From Alphaproteobacteria bacterium (GTDB taxonomy: Bacteria > Pseudomonadota > Alphaproteobacteria > Rhodobacterales > Rhodobacteraceae), in assembly GCA_029289325.1 (NCBI GenBank), contig JARFTV010000006.1, positions 85,580 through 125,003 of the forward strand: a stretch of DNA of 39,424 bases. The letters run 5' to 3'. Numbering within the stretch: position 1 is the stretch's first letter; every line of letters begins with the position of its first letter. The notes under the pieces were generated by a model. That model had not been told where the DNA came from. It made no database searches and saw nothing but the letters and a program-made list of their open reading frames with translations. Position numbers and translations under genes: made by a program. Positions 1-8,691 of this stretch are shown here, one piece after another.

Positions 1-63
1 GACATACCAGTACCCGGACCAGAGGCCGGTCAAGACCAGCAGTAGGACAAGCAGTTTGCGCAT
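1..63 (-). CDS. DUF2125 family protein, N-terminal fragment
   Basis: The first 21 codons of a gene running off the left edge. They read MRKLLVLLLVLTGLWSGYWYV, a hydrophobic signal or anchor sequence. The run of leucines followed by WSGYW is how I remember DUF2125 proteins of Rhodobacteraceae beginning. DUF2125 has no known function. The gene is divergent from the ChaC-like gene, with only 63 bases between the two start codons, so both promoters must lie there. Assignment rests on this short N-terminus alone. Confidence 0.55.
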   Translation of the reverse strand, partial: MRKLLVLLLVLTGLWSGYWYV

Positions 64-126
64 CCGGCAGCCCTTTTCTTCGCCCGCATCCCCGTGTTTA
101 CAGGGCGGCAAGGACAAGGACCAGCC

Positions 127-657
127 ATGCAGCAATCACTCTGGGTCTTCGGCTATGGATCGCTGATCTGGGACCCCGGCTTTCCGGTGGCGGAACGCCG
201 GATCGGCCGGGTTTCGGGCTGGCACCGCAGCTTCTGCATGCGCTCGATCCATCACCGGGGAACGGTGGAGCGTCCGGGCCTTGTCCTCGCGCTGGATGCC
301 GCCGAGGGGGCAAGTTGCCAGGGCGTCGCCTTCCGCGTCGCGCCGGGGGCCGAGGATGAGACCGTCGCCGCGCTGCGGGAGCGGGAGCTTGTGTCATCGG
401 CCTATCTGGAGCGGACCCTGACGGTGCTGACCGACGGCGGCGCGCTTGAGGCGCTGGTCTATGTGATCGATCCGGAGCATGTGCAGTATTGCGGCGGGCT
501 GGCGCTGGAGGAACAGGCGAGGATCATCGCGGCAGCGACGGGCGGGCGGGGGCCGAACCGCGATTACCTCTGGTCTACTGCCGCGCATCTGGCGGAACTG
601 GGGATCGGCGACCCCGATCTGGAATGGCTGGCCGAAGAGGTGCGGCGTCTGACCTGA
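127..657 (+). CDS. Gamma-glutamylcyclotransferase (ChaC-like)
   Basis: A 176-residue protein that opens with the glycine-rich substrate loop YGSLIW (about residues 9-14), the hallmark of ChaC-type gamma-glutamylcyclotransferases. Known members cleave glutathione to 5-oxoproline and Cys-Gly in the cytoplasm. The length fits the bacterial ChaC family. I prefer the ATG at 127 over the in-frame GTG at 94, because AAGGACAAGGA lies just upstream and the YGSLIW loop normally sits within the first 15 residues. The gene stands alone: DUF2125 is divergent upstream and the motor-like pair follows after 64 bases with its own likely promoter. Family assignment is firm; the exact substrate is inferred. Confidence 0.85.
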   Translation: MQQSLWVFGYGSLIWDPGFPVAERRIGRVSGWHRSFCMRSIHHRGTVERPGLVLALDAAEGASCQGVAFRVAPGAEDETVAALRERELVSSAYLERTLTVLTDGGALEALVYVIDPEHVQYCGGLALEEQARIIAAATGGRGPNRDYLWSTAAHLAELGIGDPDLEWLAEEVRRLT

Positions 658-665
658 CCTTTTGC

Positions 666-693
666 TTGGCAGATGCCGCTCACCTGCTAGTCT
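666..693 (+). promoter_or_regulatory. Predicted sigma-70 promoter of the MotA/OmpA-like pair
   Basis: TTGGCA (666-671), a 16-base spacer, then TAGTCT (688-693) preceded by TGC, an extended -10 form. It ends 28 bases before the ATG at 722. Read by eye only. Confidence 0.4.
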
Positions 694-721
694 GCCGGCA
701 ATAGTTAACCAGAGGGCAGGC

Positions 722-1885
722 ATGTCCCAGCCATACCAGCAGGAAGCCGTCAGCACGACCTTCAGCCAACCGATCCGGGCGATCACGCAGATGCTGCTGG
801 TCTGCCTCCTGGTCGGTGCGGGGGCCTGGGCCATCCACGGCCAGATCATCGACATCCTGAGCACGAACCCGCTTCTGAACGGTCTGATCGCCTTCGTCTT
901 CCTGATCGGGGTGCTGACCTGCTTCTGGCAGGTCTGGATCCTGGCGCAATCGGTCTACTGGATCGAGAACTTCGTCCGCGCCACGCCGGGCACGTCCAGC
1001 GACGCGCCGCCCCTGCTGCTCGCCCCGCTTGCCGCGCTGCTGCGGACGCGGACGGCGCGGATGTCGATCTCGTCCACCTCGTCCCGGTCGATTCAGGATT
1101 CGGTGGTCCAGCGGATCGACGAGGCGCGGGACATCACCCGCTATCTGATCAACCTTCTGGTCTTTCTGGGCCTGCTGGGCACCTTCTGGGGCCTTGCCAC
1201 CACGGTTCCGGCGGTGGTCGAGACGATCCGGGGTCTCGCGCCGCAGGACGGCGAATCGGGTCTGGACGTGTTCGGCAAGCTGATGGGCGGGTTGGAAAGC
1301 CAGCTTGGCGGGATGGGGACGGCGTTTTCCTCGTCGCTGCTGGGGCTGGCGGGATCGCTGGTGCTGGGACTGCTGGAGCTTTTCGCGGGGCATGGCCAGA
1401 ACCGCTTCATCCGCGAACTGGAGGAATGGCTGTCCACGATCACCCGGATCAGCTTTTCGGGCGAGGGCGATTCGGGCGACCAGTCGGCGGTGGCCGCGAT
1501 GATCGACCATATGGCACTTCAGGTAGAGCAGTTGCAGGCGATGCATGAGCAGGCCGAGGCCGGCCGGGCGACCTTCGAGATGCGGATCGCCGAGCTGTCG
1601 GACAGCCTTGCCACGCTGGCAGAACGGCAGGAGGCGGGGCCGAGTGCGGCGCTTCTCCGGCGGATCGCCGAGGGGCAGGACCGGCTGGTCGCGGCGCTGG
1701 CAGGCGACGGGGCCGAGGGCGGCGATGCGGAAAGCAGGATGCGGCTCCGGTCCATCGACGTGCAGCTTCTGCGGATCCTCGAGGAAATGGCGGCAGGGCG
1801 GCAGGAGGCGATGGCGGATCTGCGGACCGATCTGGCGGCGCTGACCCATGCGGTACGGCAGCTGGCCCGTGGCGGGGGGCGCTGA
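722..1885 (+). CDS. MotA/TolQ/ExbB-type proton channel protein
   Basis: A 387-residue inner-membrane protein. Four hydrophobic stretches are visible: about residues 22-40, 51-75, 141-165 and 196-222. The last two carry the small-residue motifs of the MotA/TolQ/ExbB family (GLLGTFWGL, and GMGTAF followed by a G/S/L-rich helix). The C-terminal 150 residues are charged and helical, probably a cytoplasmic coiled coil. Members of this superfamily form pentamers around two copies of a MotB/ExbD partner and use proton flow for mechanical work. The partner is the next gene, whose ATG overlaps this stop (TGATG), so the two are translationally coupled. The ATG at 722 (MSQPYQQ) is chosen because GAGGGCAGGC precedes it. 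This is neither flagellar motA nor tolQ, since no flagellar or tol genes are near. Confidence 0.85.
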   Translation: MSQPYQQEAVSTTFSQPIRAITQMLLVCLLVGAGAWAIHGQIIDILSTNPLLNGLIAFVFLIGVLTCFWQVWILAQSVYWIENFVRATPGTSSDAPPLLLAPLAALLRTRTARMSISSTSSRSIQDSVVQRIDEARDITRYLINLLVFLGLLGTFWGLATTVPAVVETIRGLAPQDGESGLDVFGKLMGGLESQLGGMGTAFSSSLLGLAGSLVLGLLELFAGHGQNRFIRELEEWLSTITRISFSGEGDSGDQSAVAAMIDHMALQVEQLQAMHEQAEAGRATFEMRIAELSDSLATLAERQEAGPSAALLRRIAEGQDRLVAALAGDGAEGGDAESRMRLRSIDVQLLRILEEMAAGRQEAMADLRTDLAALTHAVRQLARGGGR

Positions 1886-3465
1886 TGGCCGGGTCACGGC
1901 GCCGGGATTCCTCGCTGATCTGGCCGGGGTTCGTCGATGCGGTGACCACGCTGCTGATGGTGCTGATGTTCGTGCTGACCATCTTCACCATCATGCAGGC
2001 GGTGCTGCGCGACGAGCTGACCACGCAAGGGACCGAGCTGGACGAGCTGACGGCGCAGGTCGCGGACCTTGCCGGCGCGCTGGGACTCGAGCGGGCGCGG
2101 GCCTCGGGCCTTGAGGCTGACATCGCCGCGCTGCGCAGCAGTCTGGCGGCGGCCCAGGCCGAGGGCGCGCGGCAGGCCGGGCTGGTCGCGACACTGACCG
2201 CAGATCTCGCCACGCGCGAGGGCGAACTGGCGGCGGCGGCCGCGCGGATCACCGATTTCGAGGCTCAGGTCGCGGCACTGATCCTCGAACGGGACCTGGC
2301 GCGGGGCGAGGTGGCGACGCTGGAGGCAGAGCAGACGCGGCTGGTGGGCGAGGCCGAGGCGATGTCCCTGGCGCTGGCCAAGGCGCTCGAGGAGGTGGAC
2401 GCCAGTGCCGAGGCGGCGCGGCTGGCCGCGGCGCGGCGCGAGGCGCTGGAGGCTTTGGTGGCCGACCTTCGCCGCGAGGGCGAGGCCAGCGCGGCGGCGG
2501 CGGCCGAGGCGCAGGCGCAGCTCTCCGAGGCCGAGGCAGCCCGGCTAGCCGATGCGGCGGCTCTGGCGGCCCTGCGTGAGCGGCTGGCCGGGGCGGATAC
2601 CGAGCTGACGGCGATGACCCTGGCGCTGGAGGCGGAACGCAAGCGGGCGGAGGAGACGCTGACGCTGCTCGCTGCGGCGCGGTTGCAGGCCGAGGCGGTG
2701 GGCGAGAAGGACGCGGCACTGGCGGCGGCCGAGACGGCGCTGCTGGCCGAGCAGGAAAAGGCGCTGCGGGCCGCGCGGCAGGTGGAGCTTCTGAACCAGC
2801 AGATCGCGGCGCTGCGGGGCCAGCTGGGCAGCCTGCAGGCGGTGCTGGATGAGGCGCGGGCACGGGACGAGGCGGCACAGGTGCAGCTGGAGAGCCTTGG
2901 CTCGGAGCTGAACGCCGCCCTCGCCCGTGTCGCCTCGGAGCAGCGGCGCCGGGCCGAGCTGGAAGCGGCCGAAGCCGCGCGCCTGGCCGAAGAGAACCGG
3001 GACCTGTCCCGCTTCCGGTCCGAGTTCTTCGGCCAGCTCTCGACCCTTCTGCAGGGGCGCGAGGGGGTGCGGGTGGTGGGCGACCGCTTCGTCTTTTCCT
3101 CGGAAGTGTTGTTCAACCCGGCCTCGGCCGACCTTGCCCCCGAAGGCCGCGCACAGATCGCGGGGGTGGTCCGCATCCTGGACGAGGTCCGTACCGAGAT
3201 CCCGTCCAGCATCGACTGGATCATCCGGGTGGACGGCCATACCGACGACACGCCCCTGTCGGGGACCGGGCAGTTCCGGGACAATTGGGAGCTGAGTCAG
3301 GCGCGGGCGCTGTCGGTGGTGCGCTTCATGCAGGACGAGCTGGGCTTTCCGCCCGAGCGGATGGCGGCGACCGGCTTCGGGCAATACCGGCCGGTGGCGA
3401 TCGGCTCGTCCGAGGCGACGCGGGCGCAAAACCGACGGATCGAGCTGAAGCTGACCGAGCGGTGA
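1885..3465 (+). CDS. MotB/OmpA-like peptidoglycan-binding protein with long coiled coil
   Basis: A 526-residue protein in three parts. Residues about 12-37 form one transmembrane helix containing FVDAVTTLLM; D18 falls where MotB has its proton-binding Asp (MotB: YADFMTAMM). Residues about 38-390 are an Ala/Glu/Arg/Leu-rich coiled coil with almost no breaks. Residues about 395-526 are an OmpA/MotB C-terminal domain, with GHTDDTPL, NWELSQARA and NRRIEL giving the usual peptidoglycan contacts. Together with the upstream channel protein it looks like an ion-driven stator or rotor whose rod reaches across the periplasm to the cell wall. The coiled coil is far longer than in MotB, ExbD or TolR. Function is unknown; the domain assignments are clear. 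Confidence 0.85.
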   Translation: MAGSRRRDSSLIWPGFVDAVTTLLMVLMFVLTIFTIMQAVLRDELTTQGTELDELTAQVADLAGALGLERARASGLEADIAALRSSLAAAQAEGARQAGLVATLTADLATREGELAAAAARITDFEAQVAALILERDLARGEVATLEAEQTRLVGEAEAMSLALAKALEEVDASAEAARLAAARREALEALVADLRREGEASAAAAAEAQAQLSEAEAARLADAAALAALRERLAGADTELTAMTLALEAERKRAEETLTLLAAARLQAEAVGEKDAALAAAETALLAEQEKALRAARQVELLNQQIAALRGQLGSLQAVLDEARARDEAAQVQLESLGSELNAALARVASEQRRRAELEAAEAARLAEENRDLSRFRSEFFGQLSTLLQGREGVRVVGDRFVFSSEVLFNPASADLAPEGRAQIAGVVRILDEVRTEIPSSIDWIIRVDGHTDDTPLSGTGQFRDNWELSQARALSVVRFMQDELGFPPERMAATGFGQYRPVAIGSSEATRAQNRRIELKLTER

Positions 3466-3623
3466 GGAGCCGTCCACGGTGGACAAGGGGCCGAATCCAA
3501 CGAATTCAAGGGGTTGTCTGAGGGCGTTCAGGGTTTCTTAACCCTCGGCTCCTCCTGCGGCTTCGTCTTGTCGTCGCGGAAAAGCCCTGGCGAGGGTTGA
3601 CCATGCCATCGCCGGGCGGACAC

Positions 3624-3658
3624 AAAACGAACCCCCGCCGAAAGACGACGGGGGTTCG
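3624..3658 (-). terminator. Rho-independent terminator of clpA
   Basis: A perfect 10-bp stem (3628-3637 with 3649-3658, CGAACCCCCG/CGGGGGTTCG) with an 11-base loop. Read on the minus strand it lies 6 bases after the clpA stop and is followed by TTTTG. It probably also blocks read-through from the OmpA-like gene converging from the left. A second small hairpin (3530-3535 with 3540-3545) lacks a T-run. Confidence 0.8.
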
Positions 3659-3663
3659 GCATT

Positions 3664-5982
3664 TCACTCGGCAGTCAGGAGCGGAGGCTTCTGGCCGGTC
3701 AGGCGCGGTTTCGCGGGTTCCTCGATGTCGAGGGCGATGGCGTCGTCCTTGACCTTGACCCGCACCACGCCGCCCTTCACCAGCTTGCCGAACAGCAGTT
3801 CTTCGGCAAGGGGCTTCTTTATATGCTCCTGGATGACCCGGGCCAGCGGACGCGCACCCATCTTGTCGTCGTAGCCCTTCTCGCCCAGCCAGGCCGCGGC
3901 TTCCGGCGTCAGCTCGATATGGACGCCGCGGTCCATCAGCTGCGCCTCGAGTTGCAGCACGAACTTTTCGACCACCTGCAGGATGATCTCGCGGCCCAGA
4001 GGCGCGAAGTTGATCACCGCATCCAGACGGTTGCGGAATTCCGGCGTGAAGGTCCGTTCGATCGCGGCGGTATCCTCACCCGTGCGGCGGTCGCGGCCAA
4101 AGCCGATCGCGGCCTTTGCCATGTCCGAGGCCCCGGCGTTCGAGGTCATGATCAGGATCACGTTGCGGAAATCCACCGTCCGGCCGTTGTGGTCGGTCAG
4201 CTTGCCGTGGTCCATCACCTGCAGGAGGATGTTGTAGACATCCGGGTGGGCCTTTTCCATCTCGTCCAGCAGCAGCACGCAATGCGGATGCTGGTCGACG
4301 GCATCGGTCAGCATCCCGCCCTGGTCGAAGCCGACATAGCCGGGAGGCGCGCCGATCAGGCGGGAAACGGCGTGCTTCTCCATGTATTCCGACATGTCGA
4401 AGCGGATCAGTTCCACGCCAAGGGACGAGGCAAGCTGCTTGGCCACCTCGGTCTTGCCGACGCCGGTGGGGCCCGCAAACAGGTAGTTGCCGATGGGCTT
4501 TTCCGGTTCGCGCAGGCCCGCGCGGGCCAGCTTGATCGCGCTGCACAGGGCGACCACCGCCTTGTCCTGGCCGAAGACCACGCGCTTGAGGGTCTTTTCC
4601 AGATCGCGCAGGGTTTCGGCATCGTCCTTCGACACCGACTTGGGCGGGATGCGGGCGATCTTGGCCACCACGGCCTCGATCTCCTTCACGCCAAGCGACT
4701 TGCGGCGCTTGGATTCCGCGACCAGATGCTGCGCGGCCCCGGCTTCGTCGATGACGTCGATCGCGCTGTCGGGCAGCTTGCGGTCGTGGATGTAGCGCGC
4801 GGCCAGTTCGACGGCGGTCTTGATCGCGTCGTTGGTGTATTTCAGGTCGTGGTGTTCCTCGAAATGCGGTTTCAGACCCATGAGGATCTTGATCGCATCC
4901 GGCACCGAGGGCTCGTTCACGTCGATCTTCTGGAAGCGCCGCGACAGGGCGCGGTCCTTCTCGAAGTGCTGGCGGAACTCCTTGTAGGTGGTGGAGCCCA
5001 TGCAGCGCAGCTTGCCGCCCTGCAAGGCGGGTTTCAGCAGGTTCGAGGCATCCATCGCGCCGCCCGAGGTCGCCCCGGCGCCGATCACGGTATGGATCTC
5101 GTCGATGAAGAGGATCGCGTCGGGGTGATCCTCAAGTTCCTTTACCACCTGCTTCAGCCGTTCCTCGAAGTCGCCGCGATAGCGGGTGCCGGCCAGCAGC
5201 GCGCCCATGTCGAGGCTGAAGATCGTGGCCTTGGACAGGACCTCGGGCGTCTCGCCGTTCACGATCTTGCGGGCGAGGCCCTCGGCGATGGCGGTCTTGC
5301 CCACGCCGGGATCGCCCACCAGCAGCGGGTTGTTCTTGCGGCGGCGGCAAAGGACCTGGATGGCACGCTCCACCTCGGGCTCACGGCCGATGAGGGGGTC
5401 GACGTCGCCCTTGCGGGCCTTCACGTTCAGGTCGACGCAATATTTCGACAGCGCCGATTCCTTGGCATCGCCAGCTTCGGCCTTGGGGGTTTCGTGCTGG
5501 TCCTCGGCACCCTGGACCGGCCGCGCCTCGCCATAGGACGGGTCCTTCGCCACGCCATGCGCGATGAAGTTCACCGCGTCGTAGCGGGTCATGTCCTGTT
5601 CCTGCAGGAAGTAGGCGGCGTTCGATTCCCGTTCGGCGAAGATCGCGACAAGGACGTTGGCCCCCGTCACCTCGGTCCGGCCGGAGGATTGCACATGGAT
5701 CGCCGCGCGCTGGATCACGCGCTGGAAGGCGGCGGTGGGGACGGCCTCGCTCCCCTCGACATCGGTCACCAGCGTCGACAGGTCGTCGTCGATGAAGTCC
5801 GTCAGGGTCTTGCGGAGGTCGTCGAGATCCACGGCGCAGGCCTTCATCACGCGGGCTGCGTCGGGTTCGTCGATCAGGGCCAGCAGGAGATGTTCCAGCG
5901 TGGCGAGTTCATGACGGCGCGAATTGGCCAGGGCCAGGGCGCTGTGGATTGCCTGTTCAAGCGTGGTCGAAAACGATGGCAC
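3664..5982 (-). CDS. clpA: ATP-dependent Clp protease ATP-binding subunit ClpA
   Basis: A 772-residue class-I Clp/Hsp100 ATPase. The order is an N-terminal Clp repeat domain (about 1-145), an acidic linker, AAA+ module 1 with Walker A GDPGVGKT (223-230) and [11 protein letters not shown]+ module 2 with Walker A GPTGVGKT (504-511), and a C-terminal D2-small domain. It lacks the long middle domain of ClpB, and full length matches ClpA. ClpA unfolds substrates for ClpP and takes N-degron substrates from ClpS. Translation starts at GTG 5982, with GGAG 8 bases upstream. Its usual partner clpS is not next to it here; gloB is the upstream neighbour on the same strand, 158 bases away. Confidence 0.97.
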   Translation of the reverse strand: MPSFSTTLEQAIHSALALANSRRHELATLEHLLLALIDEPDAARVMKACAVDLDDLRKTLTDFIDDDLSTLVTDVEGSEAVPTAAFQRVIQRAAIHVQSSGRTEVTGANVLVAIFAERESNAAYFLQEQDMTRYDAVNFIAHGVAKDPSYGEARPVQGAEDQHETPKAEAGDAKESALSKYCVDLNVKARKGDVDPLIGREPEVERAIQVLCRRRKNNPLLVGDPGVGKTAIAEGLARKIVNGETPEVLSKATIFSLDMGALLAGTRYRGDFEERLKQVVKELEDHPDAILFIDEIHTVIGAGATSGGAMDASNLLKPALQGGKLRCMGSTTYKEFRQHFEKDRALSRRFQKIDVNEPSVPDAIKILMGLKPHFEEHHDLKYTNDAIKTAVELAARYIHDRKLPDSAIDVIDEAGAAQHLVAESKRRKSLGVKEIEAVVAKIARIPPKSVSKDDAETLRDLEKTLKRVVFGQDKAVVALCSAIKLARAGLREPEKPIGNYLFAGPTGVGKTEVAKQLASSLGVELIRFDMSEYMEKHAVSRLIGAPPGYVGFDQGGMLTDAVDQHPHCVLLLDEMEKAHPDVYNILLQVMDHGKLTDHNGRTVDFRNVILIMTSNAGASDMAKAAIGFGRDRRTGEDTAAIERTFTPEFRNRLDAVINFAPLGREIILQVVEKFVLQLEAQLMDRGVHIELTPEAAAWLGEKGYDDKMGARPLARVIQEHIKKPLAEELLFGKLVKGGVVRVKVKDDAIALDIEEPAKPRLTGQKPPLLTAE

Positions 5983-6140
5983 TTCAGTGCTCCTGTCCTG
6001 CAGGTCGGCCGGGCACGAGCGCCCGCACTGACCGTGGCCTCATATGCTTAAAGTTCGGTTTTCTTTCCCGCACTTCAAGCGCAATTTTCCAGATTTTGGG
6101 GTTTCCCCCGGCGTCTCACGCCATTTGTGATAACGGGCCA

Positions 6141-6905
6141 CTAGAACTTGTCTTTCCGGGACCGGATTTCAGCGAAAACCACGACATCCTCGGCATCTGG
6201 CAGACCGACGGCTGTCTTGAGGGCGGGCAGGTGCGCCCGCAGGTATGGGTTCGTCGCCAGCTCGACCGCGAGCGTCGCGGGGACGGTGGGACGGCCTTGG
6301 GCACGCTTTTCCGCGACCTCGGCAACGCGAGAAATAAGCTGAGAATTGTCCGGTTCAAGGGTCAGCGCGAAACGCAGGTTCGAGGCGGTGTATTCATGGC
6401 CCGAGCAGACCAGGGTTTCGGGGGGCAGCACGGCCAGTTTCTGCAGACTTGCGTGCATCTGCCGGGCCGTGCCCTCGAACAGGCGTCCGCAGCCCCCGGC
6501 CATCAGGCTGTCGGCGGTGAAGAGAAGCCGGCTTTGCGGGAAATGGAAGGCGATATGGCCGAGGGTATGGCCGGACACGTCGATCACCGCGCCGGTCTCG
6601 GCCCCGATCCGCAAGCTGTCACCCTCGGCCAGGGCGATGTCGAGCCGGGGCAGGCGGTGGGCATCGGCTGCGGCGCCGAGGACCTGGGCTTTGGTCCGTT
6701 CACGCAGGGTGTCGACGCCCTGGATGTGGTCGTCATGGTGGTGGGTAATGAGGATATGGCTCAGCTGCCACTGCCGGGCGGAGAGGGCGGCGAGGATCGG
6801 GCCGGGCTCGGGCACGTCGATGACGGCGGTCTGGCCGGTGGCGGGGTCGTGGATCAGATAGGCGTAATTGTCCGCGAGGCAGGGGATGGTAACGAGGTCG
6901 AGCAT
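6141..6905 (-). CDS. gloB: Hydroxyacylglutathione hydrolase (glyoxalase II)
   Basis: A 254-residue metallo-beta-lactamase-fold enzyme that hydrolyses S-lactoylglutathione to lactate and glutathione, the second step of methylglyoxal detoxification. Visible motifs: the metal-binding THHHDDHIQG, then HTLGH, then the bridging Asp in FTADSL and the late His in CSGHEYT. The C-terminal helical domain typical of glyoxalase II is present, which separates it from generic MBL hydrolases. The ATG at 6905 (MLDLVTIPCLADNYAY) matches the family N-terminus and has AGGGAT upstream; the open frame extends much further upstream but is not family-like. It is divergent from the methyltransferase gene, with 60 bases between the starts. 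Confidence 0.95.
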   Translation of the reverse strand: MLDLVTIPCLADNYAYLIHDPATGQTAVIDVPEPGPILAALSARQWQLSHILITHHHDDHIQGVDTLRERTKAQVLGAAADAHRLPRLDIALAEGDSLRIGAETGAVIDVSGHTLGHIAFHFPQSRLLFTADSLMAGGCGRLFEGTARQMHASLQKLAVLPPETLVCSGHEYTASNLRFALTLEPDNSQLISRVAEVAEKRAQGRPTVPATLAVELATNPYLRAHLPALKTAVGLPDAEDVVVFAEIRSRKDKF

Positions 6906-6965
6906 GGTTTTTGATCCCTTGCTGGCTATGATGGCCAAGGATTGACCCAAAGGGCGGCGACCGCA

Positions 6966-7721
6966 ATGCATCTGGACGTGCTGGACCTGAGGAATTTCTA
7001 TTACCGGACCCAGCTGGGCCGCGTGGCGCAGCGGGCGATCCGGGATCAGGTCGTGCGGCTTTGGCCTCCGAAGAGCGGCGAGACGGTGGCGGGGTTCGGC
7101 TTTGCGGTGCCCTTGCTGCGGCCCTATCTGGCCGAGGCGCGGCGGGTGGTGGGGCTGATGCCGGGGCCGCAGGGGGTGATGCCCTGGCCTGCCGGAATGG
7201 AAAATGTGAGCGTGCTGTGCGAAGACACGGCCTGGCCGCTGCCGACGGGTCTGGTGGACCGGCTGGTGCTGATGCACGGGCTTGAGACATCGGAGAACCC
7301 CTCGGCCGTGCTGGGGGAGGCCGCGCGGGTGCTGGGTCCGGGGGGGCGTGCGCTGTTCATCGTGCCGAACCGGGCGGGGCTCTGGTCGCGGCGCGATGCG
7401 ACGCCGTTCGGTTTTGGCCGGCCCTATTCGGTGGCCCAGCTTGAAGCGCAGCTGAGACGGCACGGGTTCACGCCCGAGCGGAGCTGCTCGGTCCTGTTCG
7501 CGCCGCCGTCGAGCACGAGGTTCTGGCTGCGCTCGGCCGATTTCTGGGAGGGGTTCGGGCGGCGGATGCCATGGCTCGCGGGGGGCGTGCTCATGGTCGA
7601 GGCGTCGAAGCAGGTCTATGCGCCGACGCAAGGCGGCCTGCGGGCGGCGGTGAAGAAGCCGCTCCGGGTGCTGGAAGGGGTGGGCAAGGGCGCCGCAGAG
7701 CCGGCGCTGAACCGGAAGTAG
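6966..7721 (+). CDS. Class I SAM-dependent methyltransferase
   Basis: A 251-residue protein of the Rossmann-type methyltransferase superfamily (Methyltransf_11-like). The middle holds an acidic/hydrophobic strand and [13 protein letters not shown], followed by a loop and [15 protein letters not shown], the usual layout around motifs post-I to III. The SAM loop is not a clean GxGxG ([10 protein letters not shown]). No signal peptide or membrane segment. I choose the ATG at 6966 over the TTG at 6942, since [18 protein letters not shown] begins the recognisable domain. Substrate unknown. Its TAG stop forms the first arm of a palindrome at 7721-7741. Confidence 0.8.
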   Translation: MHLDVLDLRNFYYRTQLGRVAQRAIRDQVVRLWPPKSGETVAGFGFAVPLLRPYLAEARRVVGLMPGPQGVMPWPAGMENVSVLCEDTAWPLPTGLVDRLVLMHGLETSENPSAVLGEAARVLGPGGRALFIVPNRAGLWSRRDATPFGFGRPYSVAQLEAQLRRHGFTPERSCSVLFAPPSSTRFWLRSADFWEGFGRRMPWLAGGVLMVEASKQVYAPTQGGLRAAVKKPLRVLEGVGKGAAEPALNRK

Positions 7722-7741
7722 GGTGGGCGATGCGCCCACCC
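7721..7741. repeat. REP-like palindrome between convergent genes
   Basis: GGGTGGGCG, loop ATG, CGCCCACCC: a perfect 9-bp stem starting on the last base of the methyltransferase stop and ending 4 bases before the end of the converging transpeptidase gene. It may stop transcripts from either side, although no T-run follows. A related palindrome with the same TGGGCGAT core lies at 25971-26002. Confidence 0.6.
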
Positions 7742-7744
7742 CTG

Positions 7745-8302
7745 TCAGATCACGCGGACCTGGGTGCCAACCGGGCAAAGCTCGAAAAGCTCGGCGATGT
7801 TCTCGTTGAAAAGCCCGATGCAGCCGTCCGACGACCGACGGCCGATCTTCCGCGTGTCATGCGTGCCGTGGATGATGTAGGCGGGCCAGCCCAGATACAT
7901 CGCATGGGTGCCAAGCGGGTTCTCCGGCCCGGGGGGAACCGGCTTCCAGTCCGGGTAGCGCTGCATCTGCGACGGCGTGGGCGTCCAGCTTGGCCCGACT
8001 TTCTTGCGTACGATCGACGTATAGCCGCGCTTGGTCAGTTCATCGGTCAGCGGGACCGAGGTCGGGAAGATCCGGTAGTCGCTGCCATCCGCGCTCCAGT
8101 AGTGCAGCGCGCGCGAGCCGGTGTCGGCCACGATGGTCGCCTTGCCGAGCGAGTCGAAATGGTCGCGCCAGTCCTGCATGACGAAGCCCGATACGTTGTT
8201 GCGCACCGGCGCGGCGGAAGAATCCGGGTTCGCCCGGGCCGCCGTTCCCAGCGTTGCCGCGCCGAGCGCGAGCCCGATCACTCCGCGTCGCGAGAGGGTC
8301 AT
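7745..8302 (-). CDS. L,D-transpeptidase (YkuD domain), Tat-exported
   Basis: A 185-residue periplasmic enzyme. The N-terminus has a twin-arginine signal (SRRGVIGLALGAA, cleavage near ARA-N around residue 24). The YkuD domain contains H145 in HGTHD and the catalytic Cys161 in SSDGCIGLFN. Such enzymes make 3-3 peptidoglycan cross-links or attach proteins to the wall. The motif normally reads S-x-G-C-I-R; here the Arg is Gly. The ATG at 8302 is set by the Tat signal and by AAGGCAGGCAAG just upstream; the longer open frame above it is not protein-like. Standalone gene, with the atp operon divergent. Confidence 0.9.
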   Translation of the reverse strand: MTLSRRGVIGLALGAATLGTAARANPDSSAAPVRNNVSGFVMQDWRDHFDSLGKATIVADTGSRALHYWSADGSDYRIFPTSVPLTDELTKRGYTSIVRKKVGPSWTPTPSQMQRYPDWKPVPPGPENPLGTHAMYLGWPAYIIHGTHDTRKIGRRSSDGCIGLFNENIAELFELCPVGTQVRVI

Positions 8303-8691
8303 CACTTGCCTGCCTTTCTGCCAATCTGCTTTCACGCGACCGTCCGGGGCCGGGCCAGGAAGGTCAACCGCGGCCAAGCCGGTCTGACGGCCATGTGACG
8401 GGCCGTGAGCGGCGAATCCCGGCGCCGACGCGGGCGCGTGGCGGGACGGGGCGGTGCGGGAACCGGGGGCGGAGGCGGGGTTTAGGCAACACCGCCGCGA
8501 CGATTGCGCAAACAGCGACATTCTGCGCGCCCGAAGCCTCAAGAAAGCGTGTCCAACTCGGTTGCGGGGTGGAAACGCCTCTGCTAAGGACGCCCGCGAC
8601 GGATGGTGCGCCCAGACGGTTGTCGAGGTGTGCGCCGAAGGATGGCCCGGTTCGCTAAGAGCCCAGGGCAAGAAAAAGCGGAAGGGTTGAC
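8303..8691. other. Intergenic region between the transpeptidase gene and the atp operon
   Basis: 389 bases without a supportable gene. The open frames crossing it are GC-rich shadows without recognisable starts. It holds the predicted atp promoter (8562-8590), an approximately 90-base atpH leader ending in GAAGGG 5 bases before the GTG start, and by position the promoter of the transpeptidase gene, which I could not pick out. Confidence 0.6.
8562..8590 (+). promoter_or_regulatory. Predicted promoter of the F1 ATP synthase operon
   Basis: TTGCGG (8562-8567), 17-base spacer, TAAGGA (8585-8590) preceded by TGC (extended -10). It would start transcription about 95 bases before the GTG of atpH. 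By eye only. Confidence 0.45.

Noticed and set aside
722..3465. Zorya phage-defence system
   Set aside because: The pair has the domain architecture of ZorA/ZorB, but no zorC, zorD or zorE is near. The coiled coil lies in the B partner, and clpA converges directly. Kept only as a motor-like pair.
3823..6051. Long open frame opposite clpA
   Set aside because: The same GC artefact; no domain and no ribosome site, and clpA is unambiguous.
5983..6140. Sigma-32 promoter before clpA
   Set aside because: CTTGAAG is present (minus strand, 6079-6073), but at the right distance the -10 reads CCGAACTT, a poor match to CCCCATnT.
8459..8484. EcfG-like promoter before the atp operon
   Set aside because: GGAAC is there, but GTT falls one base off the required spacing and lacks the preceding C.
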